From assembly GCF_000953675.1 (NCBI RefSeq), contig NZ_LN679998.1, positions 2,885,525 through 2,949,524 on the forward strand: a stretch of DNA of 64,000 nt. Direction: 5' to 3'. The stretch's first letter is position 1. Each line of letters opens with the position of its first letter. The notes under the pieces are model-generated. The model made no database searches. It was not told the origin of the DNA and saw only the letters and a program-made list of their open reading frames with translations. This document shows positions 20,823-30,138 of this stretch, one piece after another. The position numbers and the translations under genes are program-made. Origin of the DNA: Paraclostridium sordellii (lineage in GTDB: Bacteria > Bacillota > Clostridia > Peptostreptococcales > Peptostreptococcaceae).

Positions 20823-21323
20823 CTATTCTTTATTTTCATTATTTAGAGCTTTCTCTAAATTTCTTTTATGACATTCACAATCATTCTCTTCACATTCTTC
20901 ATAGTGAATACTCGTTACATTCATCGAACTATTATCATTAGTTACTAAGTATTTTCTTATTGCAAATAATCCAGCTATTGCTATTATTCCTAAAAGTAAG
21001 TCTAACATACCCTCACTCTTTGGAAGTAATAACAGCTTTCTTGCTATAGCATATAATAATACTTCAATTAAGGCCCCTGGTATATGTAAAGATAGCATTA
21101 CAACTAACTCTACCCCTATAACTAATAATAAAATTTGCCCCAATAAATCATTGAATTGTGCATATAATACAGGTGTTTGATATTCAATAATGTATGAATT
21201 CCATATAACTCTTAATACATCTATTGTACCTAAAAATACAACTAATAGTACAACCATCGCTAATAAAGATTCAAATATATACGCAATTTTAAGAGATAAA
21301 CTTTTTTCATCTAACTTTTTCAT
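20823..21323 (-). CDS. PsiE-like integral membrane protein
   Basis: A 166-residue protein with four predicted membrane helices (about 10-32, 52-75, 80-98 and 104-122) and a soluble C-terminal tail holding a CEENDCECH motif that could bind metal. Helix spacing resembles the phosphate-starvation-inducible PsiE family, but I see no decisive motif. It lies between queA and tgt with short gaps, so it is probably co-transcribed. The function is unknown; 'membrane protein' is the safe label. Confidence 0.5.
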   Translation of the reverse strand: MKKLDEKSLSLKIAYIFESLLAMVVLLVVFLGTIDVLRVIWNSYIIEYQTPVLYAQFNDLLGQILLLVIGVELVVMLSLHIPGALIEVLLYAIARKLLLLPKSEGMLDLLLGIIAIAGLFAIRKYLVTNDNSSMNVTSIHYEECEENDCECHKRNLEKALNNENKE

Positions 21324-21339
21324 CCTATTCCCCCTTTAT

Positions 21340-22365
21340 CTATTTAATTAACATAGCATCCCCAAAACTAAAGAATCTATATTTTTCTTCTACTGCCTTA
21401 CAATATGCATTTAAGACAGCATCTTTTGAAGATAATGCACTTACTAGCATTATTAAAGTAGATTCAGGTAAATGGAAGTTTGTTATTAGTCTGTCTACCA
21501 CTTTAAATTTATATCCTGGATAAATAAATATATTTGTCCAACCACTTATCTCTGATATTTCGCCATTTTCATTGCTTGCAGACTCTACAGTTCTACAACT
21601 TGTAGTTCCTACACAAATTACTTTGTTTCCATTTTTCTTAGCTTTATTTATTTTATCTGCAGCTTCTTTTTCAACCATATAATATTCAGAATGCATCTCA
21701 TGGTCTAACACATCATCTACTTTAACAGGTCTAAAAGTTCCCAGTCCTACATGTAATGTTACAAAGGCTATGTCTACACCTTTTGCTTTAATTTTTTCTA
21801 AAAGTTCTTCTGTAAAATGAAGCCCTGCAGTCGGTGCTGCTGCCGATCCATTATGTTTTGAATATACAGTTTGATATCTTTCTCTTTCTTGTAATCTTTC
21901 TGTTATATATGGAGGTAGAGGCATATTACCAAGTTCATCTAAAACTTCTTCAAATATACCTTCATAGTAAAACTTAACTAATCTAGATCCTTCTTCAGCC
22001 AGTCCAACTACTTCTCCTATTAATTTTCCATTTCCAAATGAAAATTTAGTTCCAACTTTAGCTCTTTTTCCTGGTTTAACTAATGCTTGCCAAATATCTT
22101 TATCTGTTCTTTTTAATAAAAGAAATTCTATTTTACCACCAGTATCTACTTTTTCTCCTATTAATCTTGCAGGTATAACTCTTGTGTTATTTAAAACTAA
22201 GCAATCTCCCGGATTTAAATAATCTATAATATTTTTAAAAATCTTGTGCTCTATATCCCCAGTCTCTTTGTCTAAAACCATAAGTCTAGAATTAGATCTA
22301 TCTTCTAATGGAGTCTGAGCTATTAATTCTTCTGGTAAGTCAAAGTAAAAGTCACTCGTCTTCAA
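21340..22365 (-). CDS. queA: S-adenosylmethionine:tRNA ribosyltransferase-isomerase
   Basis: Transfers and rearranges the ribosyl part of SAM onto preQ1-tRNA, giving epoxyqueuosine. The N-terminus [17 protein letters not shown], the central [17 protein letters not shown] near residue 168 and [16 protein letters not shown] near 290 are family hallmarks; the length of 341 is standard. The start is a TTG (KTSDFYF follows) with AAGGACG six bases upstream, an atypical start codon also seen elsewhere in this window. It is two genes upstream of tgt in the same direction. Confidence 0.96.
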   Translation of the reverse strand: MKTSDFYFDLPEELIAQTPLEDRSNSRLMVLDKETGDIEHKIFKNIIDYLNPGDCLVLNNTRVIPARLIGEKVDTGGKIEFLLLKRTDKDIWQALVKPGKRAKVGTKFSFGNGKLIGEVVGLAEEGSRLVKFYYEGIFEEVLDELGNMPLPPYITERLQERERYQTVYSKHNGSAAAPTAGLHFTEELLEKIKAKGVDIAFVTLHVGLGTFRPVKVDDVLDHEMHSEYYMVEKEAADKINKAKKNGNKVICVGTTSCRTVESASNENGEISEISGWTNIFIYPGYKFKVVDRLITNFHLPESTLIMLVSALSSKDAVLNAYCKAVEEKYRFFSFGDAMLIK

Positions 22366-22444
22366 TTTAAACGTCCTTTCTATATTTTAGTACAAATTAC
22401 ATCATAACAAAAAAAATAACTTTTTTCTAGATTAATGCTATTTA

Positions 22445-23458
22445 TTACTTTTGATTTGGATATGGTAAATTTAAATGTTCATAAGCTAAAGGCATAGCAA
22501 TTCTTCCTCTTGGACCTCTATTTATAAACCCTAACTGTAATAAATACGGTTCATATACATCTTCTATTGTATTTCTATCTTCCCCTATAGAAGCCGCTAA
22601 TGTATCTAATCCAACAGGTCCTCCCTTAAACTTTTCTATTATAGTATATAATAGTTTTTCATCTACATAATCAAGACCTAAACTATCAACTCCCAATAAT
22701 TCAAGTGCATCATTAGCAACGTCATCTGTTATATTGCCATCCGCTCTAACTTGAGCATAATCTCTAACTCTTTTTAATAACCTATTTGCAATTCTTGGAG
22801 TTCCTCTAGATCTTCTAGCAATTTCTGTTGCTCCTCCTATTTGAATCTCAGCTCCTAAAATACTTGACGATCTAATTACTATCTGTGCTAATTCTTCAAC
22901 TGTATAATAATCTAATTTACATATAACTCCAAATCTATCTCTCAGTGGATTTGTTAACATACCAGCTTTTGTTGTGGCCCCTATTAATGTAAATTTTGGA
23001 AGATCTAATCTTATACTTCTAGCAGAAGGTCCTTTACCAATAATTATATCTAGGCAATAATCCTCCATAGCTGAGTATAGTACTTCTTCTACAGTTCTAC
23101 TTATTCTATGGACTTCGTCTATAAATAAAACGTCATTTTCATTTAAATTGGTAAGTATAGCTGCTAAATCCCCAGCTCTTTCTATAGCTGGCCCAGAAGT
23201 TATCCTAAGGTTAACTCCCATTTCACTAGCTATAATAGACGCTAATGTTGTTTTCCCAAGGCCTGGAGGTCCATATAATAAAACATGATCTAATTGTTCA
23301 TTTCTAGCTTTTGCTGCCTCTATAAATATTTTTAAAAGCTCTTTAGCTTTTTTTTGACCTAAGTAGTCATCTAAACTTTTAGGTCTTAAATTATTTTCTA
23401 TATCTACATCTTCATTTTGCATTGTAGATGTTATTATTCTATTTTCTTCATCAAACAT
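22445..23458 (-). CDS. ruvB: Holliday junction branch-migration ATPase RuvB
   Basis: AAA+ motor that drives branch migration with RuvA. Walker [12 protein letters not shown] is near residue 65, Walker B is LFIDEVHR near 114, and sensor GATTKAG lies near 160. The C-terminal winged helix contains GPRGRIAMP. At 337 residues it is full length. It follows ruvA by 14 bases in an intact ruvC-ruvA-ruvB cluster. Confidence 0.98.
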   Translation of the reverse strand: MFDEENRIITSTMQNEDVDIENNLRPKSLDDYLGQKKAKELLKIFIEAAKARNEQLDHVLLYGPPGLGKTTLASIIASEMGVNLRITSGPAIERAGDLAAILTNLNENDVLFIDEVHRISRTVEEVLYSAMEDYCLDIIIGKGPSARSIRLDLPKFTLIGATTKAGMLTNPLRDRFGVICKLDYYTVEELAQIVIRSSSILGAEIQIGGATEIARRSRGTPRIANRLLKRVRDYAQVRADGNITDDVANDALELLGVDSLGLDYVDEKLLYTIIEKFKGGPVGLDTLAASIGEDRNTIEDVYEPYLLQLGFINRGPRGRIAMPLAYEHLNLPYPNQK

Positions 23459-23472
23459 ACTATGCCCCCTTC

Positions 23473-24075
23473 CTATCTAAGAGATTTGCTCATTATATAA
23501 CTTAATGATTTTTTAATTATATCTTCTGTATTCATACCGCTCTTTTTACAACTATCTACAGCTTCTTTTGCTTCTTGCGTTGAATATCCTAAGGCAACAA
23601 GAGCATCGACTGCTTCATCCTTAGATATATTAACAGGAGTATGATTAAGAAGAGTTGGCTCAAATTCAATATTATTTTTATCTATCTTGTCTTTTAATTC
23701 TAAGATTATTCTCTCTGCAGTTTTCTTACCTACGCCTGGTGCTTTTGACATTTTAGCAACATCTTCACTAACTATATAAGCTCCAATTTGTTTTGGTGTT
23801 GCAAACGACAATATTCCAAGTGCTACTTTAGGCCCAATTTTAGAAACTGAATTTAATAATTCAAACATATTAAGCTCTTCTTTTGTCCCAAATCCACATA
23901 AACTCATATCATCTTCTCTTACTATTAACTTTGTATATATCTTACATTCTTTTCCTAATTTAACATCCATTAATGTATTTGAAGATACGTTAATTTTGTA
24001 GCCAATATTATTTGCTTCTATTACTAAACTATCCAAATTTATTTCTTCTATAGTACCTTTTATATAACTATACAT
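23473..24075 (-). CDS. ruvA: Holliday junction DNA-binding protein RuvA
   Basis: Tetrameric junction-binding subunit. An N-terminal OB domain (about 1-63) is followed by helix-hairpin-helix motifs [12 protein letters not shown] near 78 and [12 protein letters not shown] near 112, and a C-terminal RuvB-binding domain from about 150. The length of 200 is normal. Its ATG overlaps the end of ruvC by eight bases, so translation is probably coupled. Confidence 0.97.
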   Translation of the reverse strand: MYSYIKGTIEEINLDSLVIEANNIGYKINVSSNTLMDVKLGKECKIYTKLIVREDDMSLCGFGTKEELNMFELLNSVSKIGPKVALGILSFATPKQIGAYIVSEDVAKMSKAPGVGKKTAERIILELKDKIDKNNIEFEPTLLNHTPVNISKDEAVDALVALGYSTQEAKEAVDSCKKSGMNTEDIIKKSLSYIMSKSLR

Positions 24076-24577
24076 ACTTTCCCCCTATATTCTTTAGTGT
24101 TTTTTCTAATTTATTTGAGTGACAATGGCATATTGCAATCGCTAATGCATCTGCTACATCATCTGGCTTTGGTACTGTCTTTAAATTTAAAAATGACTTA
24201 ACCATTTGTTGCACTTGAGCTTTATCAGCTCTTCCATATCCTACTACACCTTGTTTTACCTGAAGAGGTGTATATTCATAAACAGGCTTACCATTATGTG
24301 CACATGCAAGCATAGTTACGCCTCTAGCTTGTGCTACTGTAATTGCAGTTTTAACATTCTTATTAAAGAATAATTCCTCAATTCCAACCTCATCTATATT
24401 ATAATTTTTTATTAACATATCAATTCCTTTGTATACAAGTTCTAATCTTTTCAATGTATCCATATGAGCAGGTGTAGTTACTGCTCCATAATCAATTACT
24501 CTAAATTTATTATTCTTATATTCAATTATACCGTATCCAACTATAGCTATACCTGGATCAATTCCTAGAATTATCAT
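24068..24577 (-). CDS. ruvC: Holliday junction resolvase RuvC
   Basis: Endonuclease that cuts Holliday junctions. The RNase H-like core shows the catalytic acids Asp7 (LGIDPGIAIVGYG), Glu in EELFFNKNVK near 68, and the C-terminal pair in KPDDVADALAIAICH near 140. The length of 169 is typical. It is the first gene of the ruvC-ruvA-ruvB cluster. Confidence 0.97.
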   Translation of the reverse strand: MIILGIDPGIAIVGYGIIEYKNNKFRVIDYGAVTTPAHMDTLKRLELVYKGIDMLIKNYNIDEVGIEELFFNKNVKTAITVAQARGVTMLACAHNGKPVYEYTPLQVKQGVVGYGRADKAQVQQMVKSFLNLKTVPKPDDVADALAIAICHCHSNKLEKTLKNIGGKYV

Positions 24578-24650
24578 ACTTTTAAAATACTCCTTTTAAG
24601 AAACTTATGTTCTGTATTAATATATAATACCATACTTATATATAAACTAT

Positions 24651-24682
24651 AAAGAGATGAAAAGTCTCCTCTTCATCTCTTT
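24651..24682 (-). terminator. terminator after the BofC-like gene
   Basis: Eleven pairs (AAAGAGATGAA with TTCATCTCTTT) around a ten-base loop, followed by TTTATAGTTTATAT on the minus strand. It separates the BofC-like gene from ruvC. Confidence 0.7.
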
Positions 24683-24710
24683 GTATTTGCATTTTAAATT
24701 TTATTAGAAT

Positions 24711-25310
24711 TTAGCTACCAAAATCCTCTAGTATAGAATATATTTCATCTTTATTTTCTGAACATATTCCTAGTTTTAATTTTTCTTGAACTGTTTTAGG
24801 TAAAGATTGAGTTTCTATTTGAGTTTCTTCTAAAAGTTTTCTATTTCCATCCTTATCATATTGGCAAACTATTATAAGTCCTTTTTTATCTTCTATTGAA
24901 AATTGATTTGCTTTTGAAACATCCTTAAAAGTTTCTTTTTCTAATAATGTTATTTCATACTTATCTAATTTTTTTATAGTCTTATCTGGATATTTAGCTT
25001 TTAAATATGTACTTATCTCGTCTTTAGACTTTCCTATTAATTCACTTGGAACTGTTCCTATCATAGTTGGAGTTTCTTCACTTGAAGTACCATCTTCATA
25101 AGTTTTCTCTACCCAAATCTCACAGTCTTCGCTTAAATTAAAAGTATCTTTAACTTTTTCTTTATCTTTCTTTAATTCTACTTCACTTTTTTTAGAGATA
25201 TTATTATCTGTCGTTTTAAATCCTACATAAATTCCTCCAGCGAGAACTAATATGCCTACTAATATCATAATTGGTATTCGCCAAGGAAATTCTTTTTTCT
25301 TCTCGAACAT
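24711..25310 (-). CDS. BofC-like membrane-anchored protein
   Basis: A 199-residue protein with one N-terminal membrane helix (about 11-31) and an extracytoplasmic domain. The part from about residue 55 has the pattern of the BofC family (paired repeats containing IWVEKTYEDG and IGTVPSELIGKSKDEI), a forespore factor that in Bacillus restrains SpoIVB. The match is by pattern only. AAGGAGG nine bases before the ATG at 25310 sets the start, 14 codons inside the longest reading frame. Clostridial members often sit beside ruvC. Confidence 0.6.
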   Translation of the reverse strand: MFEKKKEFPWRIPIMILVGILVLAGGIYVGFKTTDNNISKKSEVELKKDKEKVKDTFNLSEDCEIWVEKTYEDGTSSEETPTMIGTVPSELIGKSKDEISTYLKAKYPDKTIKKLDKYEITLLEKETFKDVSKANQFSIEDKKGLIIVCQYDKDGNRKLLEETQIETQSLPKTVQEKLKLGICSENKDEIYSILEDFGS

Positions 25311-25479
25311 TAAAAACAACCTCCTTATACCGGTTATTTTTTCCAATTGCAATTTTTTTATACATTTTCTAAATTTATATTACTTAAAACTTATATTTTT
25401 ATATACAATTGTTCCATTTTTAATTTGACTTTCATATTATAATCTTAAAATTATATATATTTTATAAGGGGGCTTAAAT

Positions 25480-25797
25480 TTGAATATAAATACTTCTTTG
25501 CTAAATAGATTGGAGTTTATTGAGTTTAAACAACATATATTATTTTTAAAACAACCAAACCATAAAGTTAAGGTTTTTTCAGATTTATCTTTAGATGAGT
25601 ATTTAAATATAAAAGACTATGTAAATAAATTTGAAGAACTATTAAAATTAAATAATAACTTATCATTTAAAGATTTTACAAATGGTTTATATGATATTTG
25701 TCCTAAAATAAAAACTTACCCAGAAAGTCCGGTTCTTATTGCAAAAATATTAATGGGATATAGTAACTATGATTTATTATTTTCTCATAATAACTAA
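25480..25797 (+). CDS. conserved hypothetical protein, 105 residues
   Basis: I do not recognise this family. The protein is soluble, Leu-, Asn- and Lys-rich, with no signal peptide, membrane helix or cysteine cluster apart from a single Cys near residue 68. The start is TTG with a GGGGG site seven bases upstream. The gene stands alone, divergent from the BofC-like gene, and is followed at once by a perfect terminator palindrome, which supports it being expressed. Codon use resembles its neighbours. Confidence 0.6.
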   Translation: MNINTSLLNRLEFIEFKQHILFLKQPNHKVKVFSDLSLDEYLNIKDYVNKFEELLKLNNNLSFKDFTNGLYDICPKIKTYPESPVLIAKILMGYSNYDLLFSHNN

Positions 25798-25810
25798 AAT
25801 AGTAATAACT

Positions 25811-25846
25811 TAAAATAAGCAATATAAATTTATATTGCTTATTTTA
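25811..25846. terminator. bidirectional terminator palindrome
   Basis: A perfect 36-base palindrome: 16 pairs around AATT, with T-rich ends on both strands. It begins 13 bases past the stop of the upstream hypothetical gene. Confidence 0.85.
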
Positions 25847-25915
25847 TTATACATAGTATATATGACTTTTTTTAGGACATAATTTTACTAACCATATTTT
25901 CTAGGAGGTATTTTT

Positions 25916-26239
25916 ATGTCAAAAATAAATTGCTCTGTTGATAACTGTTCTCATAATAATAAAGGAATTTGTTATGCAAACAGAATAGATATTCAAGGAA
26001 ATAAAGCAACATCTATTGAACATACTGCTTGTGCCTCATTCCTTGATAATTCTGTTTATAGTACACTTACAAATAATACTAATGATAATGGGGCTTGTTC
26101 TTGCTTGTGTTGTAAAGTACGTACTTGCAATTATAATGAAAACAACCTATGTACTCTTGAATCTATAAAAGTTTCACCAGATAATAAAAAGCCTAATATA
26201 TACTCAGAAACTAGCTGTTCTAGTTTTGAATACAAATAA
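25916..26239 (+). CDS. double DUF1540 cysteine-rich protein
   Basis: A 107-residue protein made of two DUF1540 units. The first (about residues 3-43) has cysteines in INCSVDNCSHNNKGIC and ACASF; the second (about 63-105) in CLCCKVRTCNYNENNLC and SCSSF. The eleven or so cysteines suggest metal binding or a disulfide-rich fold. No signal peptide is seen. In clostridia members are often expressed in sporulating cells, but this is family knowledge and not shown here. TAGGAGG precedes the ATG. Confidence 0.85.
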   Translation: MSKINCSVDNCSHNNKGICYANRIDIQGNKATSIEHTACASFLDNSVYSTLTNNTNDNGACSCLCCKVRTCNYNENNLCTLESIKVSPDNKKPNIYSETSCSSFEYK

Positions 26240-26267
26240 AAAAGGAGATGATATCATCTCCTTTTTT
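26238..26267. terminator. bidirectional terminator between the DUF1540 gene and yebC
   Basis: Perfect palindrome AAAAAAGGAGATGAT/ATCATCTCCTTTTTT. It begins in the stop codon of the rightward gene and touches the stop codon of the leftward one, so it serves both. Confidence 0.9.
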
Positions 26268-26989
26268 TATTCTTCTATTTCCCAGTTATGAGCTATATTT
26301 TGAACATCATCGTCATCTTCTAACATATCTACTAATCTATTCATAAACTTTAATTGCTCTTCTTCTGTTAATTTAGTAGTTGTTTGAGGAAGTAATTTTA
26401 CTTCTGCAGATATAAATGAATATCCTTTAGCTTCTAATTCTTCTTTAACAGCTTGGAAGTCTTCTGGTGAAGTTAATACTTCAAATCCATCTTCTTCAAC
26501 TATTAAATCTTCTGCTCCAGCTTCTAATGCTATATCCATTAACTCTTCTTCTGAAACATCATCATTTGCTTCTATTAATATTTGACCTTTTTTATCAAAC
26601 ATAAATGATACACATCCGCTAGTACCTAAGTTACCACCGTTTTTATCAAAGTAATATCTAACATTTCCTGCAGTTCTGTTTTTATTATCTGTTAAAGCTT
26701 CTACTATTACAGCAACTCCTCCTGGTCCGTATCCTTCATAAACTATAGTTTCAAAGTTTTCACCGGCACCTCCACCAGCACCTTTAGCTATAGCTCTATC
26801 TATATTATCATTAGGCATATTGTCTGCTTTAGCTTTATCTATAGCTGCTTTTAAAGTTGCATTGTATTCTGGATCTGCTCCACCCTCTTTAGCTGCAACA
26901 GCTATTGCTCTAGCATGCTTTGTAAATATTTTAGCTCTTTTAGCATCTTGCTTACCTTTTCTATTAATTATGTTTCCTATACGTCCCAT
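26267..26989 (-). CDS. yebC: YebC/PmpR family DNA-binding regulator or translation factor
   Basis: A 240-residue protein with the full family pattern: N-terminal [17 protein letters not shown] near residue 13, [18 protein letters not shown] near 53 and the [19 protein letters not shown] segment near 96. Relatives act as transcriptional regulators, or at the ribosome to ease translation of proline-rich stretches; the sequence does not decide between these. It is a single gene with its own terminator. Confidence 0.94.
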   Translation of the reverse strand: MGRIGNIINRKGKQDAKRAKIFTKHARAIAVAAKEGGADPEYNATLKAAIDKAKADNMPNDNIDRAIAKGAGGGAGENFETIVYEGYGPGGVAVIVEALTDNKNRTAGNVRYYFDKNGGNLGTSGCVSFMFDKKGQILIEANDDVSEEELMDIALEAGAEDLIVEEDGFEVLTSPEDFQAVKEELEAKGYSFISAEVKLLPQTTTKLTEEEQLKFMNRLVDMLEDDDDVQNIAHNWEIEE

Positions 26990-27140
26990 AATTCCACTCC
27001 TTGCTCTATAATTTCTTTTATATACTTTAAAATTTGTTATGCTTATATCTTATAGGATTGCTATTACGTAATATAAATTATTTTTTAATTTATACTCTTA
27101 TATACACCGTAATTTTAGCACAAAACTAAAATTTAGTAAA

Positions 27141-27896
27141 TTAGAACTTAGGAGGAGCTGCTGCAGTATGTCTTTTATGCTCGCTTATTCTATGTAACCT
27201 AGCTATAATATCTTGATCTTTTTTAGGTACATCATTGATTCTGCCCTCTACAATAGAGTCTATCATGTCGTAAGTAGTTCCCATTTCATTCTCATCAGTT
27301 TGTCCTTCCCATAGTCCAGCTGATGGAGCTTTATTTATTATATCTTCATGAACTCCTAATACTTTAGCCCATTCATAAACTTCTCTTTTAGTTAAATTTG
27401 CTAGTGGAATTAAATCTACTCCACCATCTCCATACTTAGTAAAATATCCTGTATGTATTTCAGCTGCATTATCTGTTCCAACCACTAAGTATCCCATATT
27501 ATTTGCCACAGTATATACTGTACTCATTCTAATTCTAGCTCTTAAATTAGCATCGCTCATTTTATCATTTGCTGAATTATAAAGATTTTGCTCTTTTAAT
27601 CCATTGCTAACTTTTTTATATATACTAGTCTGCTCTTCTGTTAAATCTAAGTCTAAGTAATTTATATTGCATCCATTTATAACTTTTAATGCATCCACTC
27701 TATCTTGTGGATTACTCTTTATACTCATGATAACTCCCATCGAATCATTTGGAAAAGCTTTTTTTATTAGATACGCAACTACCGCAGAATCAATTCCTCC
27801 AGAAACACCTACAACTAATCCATTTGTATGTGATTCTTTTACTTTTTCTCTTAGCCATTCTACAGTTTTATCTATTTTAAAATGTATCTCCTTCAT
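27141..27896 (-). CDS. nadE: NH3-dependent NAD(+) synthetase
   Basis: Last step of NAD synthesis: amidation of deamido-NAD with ATP. The PP-loop SGGIDSAVVAYL is near residue 33 and the substrate loop YCKYGDGGVDL-like segment (FTKYGDGGVDLIPLANLTK) near 155. There is no glutaminase domain, so it uses ammonia. AAAGGAGG ten bases before the ATG at 27896 fixes the start and gives 251 residues; the frame is open for 12 more codons upstream. Confidence 0.95.
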   Translation of the reverse strand: MKEIHFKIDKTVEWLREKVKESHTNGLVVGVSGGIDSAVVAYLIKKAFPNDSMGVIMSIKSNPQDRVDALKVINGCNINYLDLDLTEEQTSIYKKVSNGLKEQNLYNSANDKMSDANLRARIRMSTVYTVANNMGYLVVGTDNAAEIHTGYFTKYGDGGVDLIPLANLTKREVYEWAKVLGVHEDIINKAPSAGLWEGQTDENEMGTTYDMIDSIVEGRINDVPKKDQDIIARLHRISEHKRHTAAAPPKF

Positions 27897-28006
27897 GTAT
27901 AATTTTCCTCCTTTAGTCTTTGGATAATCCAATTATATCAGATATTTTTATTTTAATTAAATATAATTTATGCTTTATGTGAAAAATAATTCAAGAAGGT
28001 GATAAT

Positions 28007-28375
28007 ATGAAAAAAAAATCTAGCTATTTTAATACAAAAAACTCTTTAATTGGATTTATTACAGGCTTTATAAATGGTATTTTTGGTTCCGGAGGAGGTA
28101 CACTTTTAGTCCCAATCCTTAATAACATATTAAAAGTTGATGAGCACAAATCTCATGCAACAGCTTTAGCTATAATTTTATTTTTAACATCTACAAGTTC
28201 AGTTATATATGTATATCAAGGAACCTATGATTTTAACTTAACCTGGAAAGTCGCTATAGGAAGTGCTATAGGAGGTTTAGTTGGGGCTAAACTCCTTTGT
28301 AAACTAACAGGGAGATTTCTTAGAATTTCTTTTGGCCTTATTATGATTTTCGCAGCTATAAGGATGGTGTTTTAA
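28007..28375 (+). CDS. TauE/SafE (TSUP) family transporter, N-terminal half protein
   Basis: A 122-residue membrane protein with four predicted helices and the family motif FGSGGGTLLVPIL near residue 26. Classical TauE/SafE anion exporters have about 250 residues and eight helices in two repeats. Here each repeat is its own gene: this stop overlaps the next start by one base (TAATG). They probably form a heterodimer. Sulfite, sulfoacetate or another organic anion are possible substrates; the sequence does not tell. Confidence 0.85.
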   Translation: MKKKSSYFNTKNSLIGFITGFINGIFGSGGGTLLVPILNNILKVDEHKSHATALAIILFLTSTSSVIYVYQGTYDFNLTWKVAIGSAIGGLVGAKLLCKLTGRFLRISFGLIMIFAAIRMVF

Positions 28376-28752
28376 TGTTATTAGTTTTATGTGGATTTTT
28401 TGCAGGTATAATTGGTGGAATGGGTATGGGAGGTGGAACTATATTAATTCCTGCCTTAGTTTTACTCATGAATATAGATCCTAAGATAGCTCAAAGTATC
28501 AACTTACTTTCTTCCATTCCTATGACTATTTTTGCATTGATTATTCATATTAAAAATAGGAATGTAATTTTAAAACTAGTTATTCCATTAGCTATATTTG
28601 GTATATTTGGAGCTATATTTGGTTCTTATCTTGCAAACTTTATTTCTTCAGATATGTTAAAAAAAGTATTTGGTATATTTTTATTAATAATAGGAATTAT
28701 AGAAATAAAAAAAGGAATATTTAATTCGAGTCCTAATAAATGTAAAAAATAA
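28375..28752 (+). CDS. TauE/SafE (TSUP) family transporter, C-terminal half protein
   Basis: Second half of the split transporter: 125 residues, four helices and the repeat motif GGMGMGGGTILIPALVLL near residue 14, parallel to that of the first half. Translation is probably coupled through the TAATG overlap. The ATG lies in a GATGGTGTTTTA context without a strong ribosome site of its own, which fits coupling. Confidence 0.85.
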   Translation: MLLVLCGFFAGIIGGMGMGGGTILIPALVLLMNIDPKIAQSINLLSSIPMTIFALIIHIKNRNVILKLVIPLAIFGIFGAIFGSYLANFISSDMLKKVFGIFLLIIGIIEIKKGIFNSSPNKCKK

Positions 28753-28820
28753 AAATTATAATTCTAAAAATTTATCAATTATTTATAATCATATCTCAAG
28801 TTATATTTATATTCATTGTA

Positions 28821-28868
28821 AAAAGAATCTAATTTCACAACTTTAAACTGTTGGAATTAGATTCTTTT
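28821..28868. terminator. terminator between the TSUP pair and yigZ
   Basis: About seventeen paired bases (AAAAGAATCTAATTTCA and its complement, one G-T pair) around a fourteen-base loop. T-runs flank both sides, so it can end transcription from either direction. Confidence 0.8.
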
Positions 28869-28870
28869 AT

Positions 28871-29509
28871 TTATAAAATTATCTGACCATCTTTTTCTGA
28901 TAAGTAAAACTCTTCACCTAAAACTATATTAGCTGTAGCACTAGTTATATCAGTTATTTTATTAATTATCTCTTCTAGTTTATCCTGTTTTGAATAAACA
29001 ATTATTTCTACATTATCTTCATATATAGTATCTTTTATAAAATAACCCATATTCATTATTTCATTTTGAACTTTTCCTAACTGATTATAATCTATTTTAA
29101 TTTTAACTTCTTGATAGTTTACTTTTTCTATTATTTTTGCTGCTTCAAGACCTATTTTAGCACCTTTAGTATATGCTCTAACCAGTCCTCCTGCACCTAG
29201 TTTTATACCTCCAAAGTATCTTGTTACAACAACTACTACGTCTCTTAAATCTTCTTTTTTTATAACTTCTAACGTGGGAATTCCTGCAGTTCCTTGAGGC
29301 TCTCCATCATCACTATATCTTTGTATATTCATGTTTTGTCCTACTGTATAAGCCCATACATTATGAGTTGCATCCTTATGTCTCTTTTTTATTTCATTTA
29401 TAAATTCAACTGCTTCTTCTTCTGTACTTATAGGCTTAGCATATCCAATAAATGTAGATTTTTCTATTATGATTTCGTCTACACCAAATTCATGTAATGT
29501 TTTATACAT
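28871..29509 (-). CDS. YigZ/IMPACT family protein
   Basis: A 212-residue protein of the UPF0029 (YigZ, Impact) family. The conserved core includes KKRHKDATHNVWAY near residue 42, RYSDDGEPQGTAGIP near 64 and VTRYFGGIKLGAGGLVRAY near 96; a second ferredoxin-like domain follows from about 135. The family is thought to bind nucleic acid or ribosomes; the bacterial function is not settled. It is a single gene between two terminators. Confidence 0.92.
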   Translation of the reverse strand: MYKTLHEFGVDEIIIEKSTFIGYAKPISTEEEAVEFINEIKKRHKDATHNVWAYTVGQNMNIQRYSDDGEPQGTAGIPTLEVIKKEDLRDVVVVVTRYFGGIKLGAGGLVRAYTKGAKIGLEAAKIIEKVNYQEVKIKIDYNQLGKVQNEIMNMGYFIKDTIYEDNVEIIVYSKQDKLEEIINKITDITSATANIVLGEEFYLSEKDGQIIL

Positions 29510-29534
29510 AATTTCGCCTCCTTAATGTTTTTAT

Positions 29535-29604
29535 AAATTAATTATAGTAGTAAAAATAAAACAAGGCAAATGCCTTGTTTTATTTTTACTACTATAATTA
29601 ATTT
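29535..29604. terminator. 70-bp perfect palindrome, NUDIX gene terminator
   Basis: Every base from 29535 to 29568 pairs with 29571 to 29604, giving 34 perfect pairs with only two central bases. It contains the stop codon of the leftward NUDIX gene. In RNA it would be an unusually long hairpin with A/T runs, so it works as a terminator and might also be an RNase III substrate. Confidence 0.8.
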
Positions 29605-30026
29605 TCTATCTTTTGTTTTTTTAATTCTTTAAACTTTCTATATGATATATCTACAAGAGATTTCTCTCTATTGTGAGTTAACATTTCTAAAGCATCTTTA
29701 ACTTTATAAAATCCAGCTTCTTCTATGCTTTCATCTGTTATACTGTATTCAGTGCTGTCAGATTCCATTATGTACCAGATTACAGCATTACATACTTTTT
29801 GTTGTCTACTTCTTGAATAAAATTCATACATAGTATCTCCTGCCATATCTAGTACTTTTGCATCTACAGAAATCTCTTCTTTAACTTTTGATGGAGCTAT
29901 TTCACTGGGAATATCATTCTCACTTATTTTGCCTTTAGGTATAGTCCATTCCCCTTTGTCATTTTTTACTATTAACACTTTGTTTGCATAAAATACTATT
30001 CCACCTGCACAACGTCTTAGTATCAT
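29598..30026 (-). CDS. NUDIX hydrolase
   Basis: Cytoplasmic pyrophosphohydrolase of 142 residues. The NUDIX box reads GKISENDIPSEIAPSKVKEEISV (split here as GKISENDIPSEI and APSKVKEEISV, about 32-54). It keeps the first Gly and the EE pair, but Lys replaces the usual Arg and the Gly after EE is missing, so activity may differ. The preceding KGEWTIPKGK is typical of the diadenosine polyphosphate/MutT-like group. The substrate is unknown. Confidence 0.85.
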   Translation of the reverse strand: MILRRCAGGIVFYANKVLIVKNDKGEWTIPKGKISENDIPSEIAPSKVKEEISVDAKVLDMAGDTMYEFYSRSRQQKVCNAVIWYIMESDSTEYSITDESIEEAGFYKVKDALEMLTHNREKSLVDISYRKFKELKKQKIEN

Positions 30027-30138
30027 ATTAAACTCCCCCTACTTACCATATTTTTACACCAAGTTATGGAGCTACATTTAAAAGTAATTTACTTTGTTAA
30101 TCCATTATATGTTAAATTTATAGTGTTTATGTTATATA

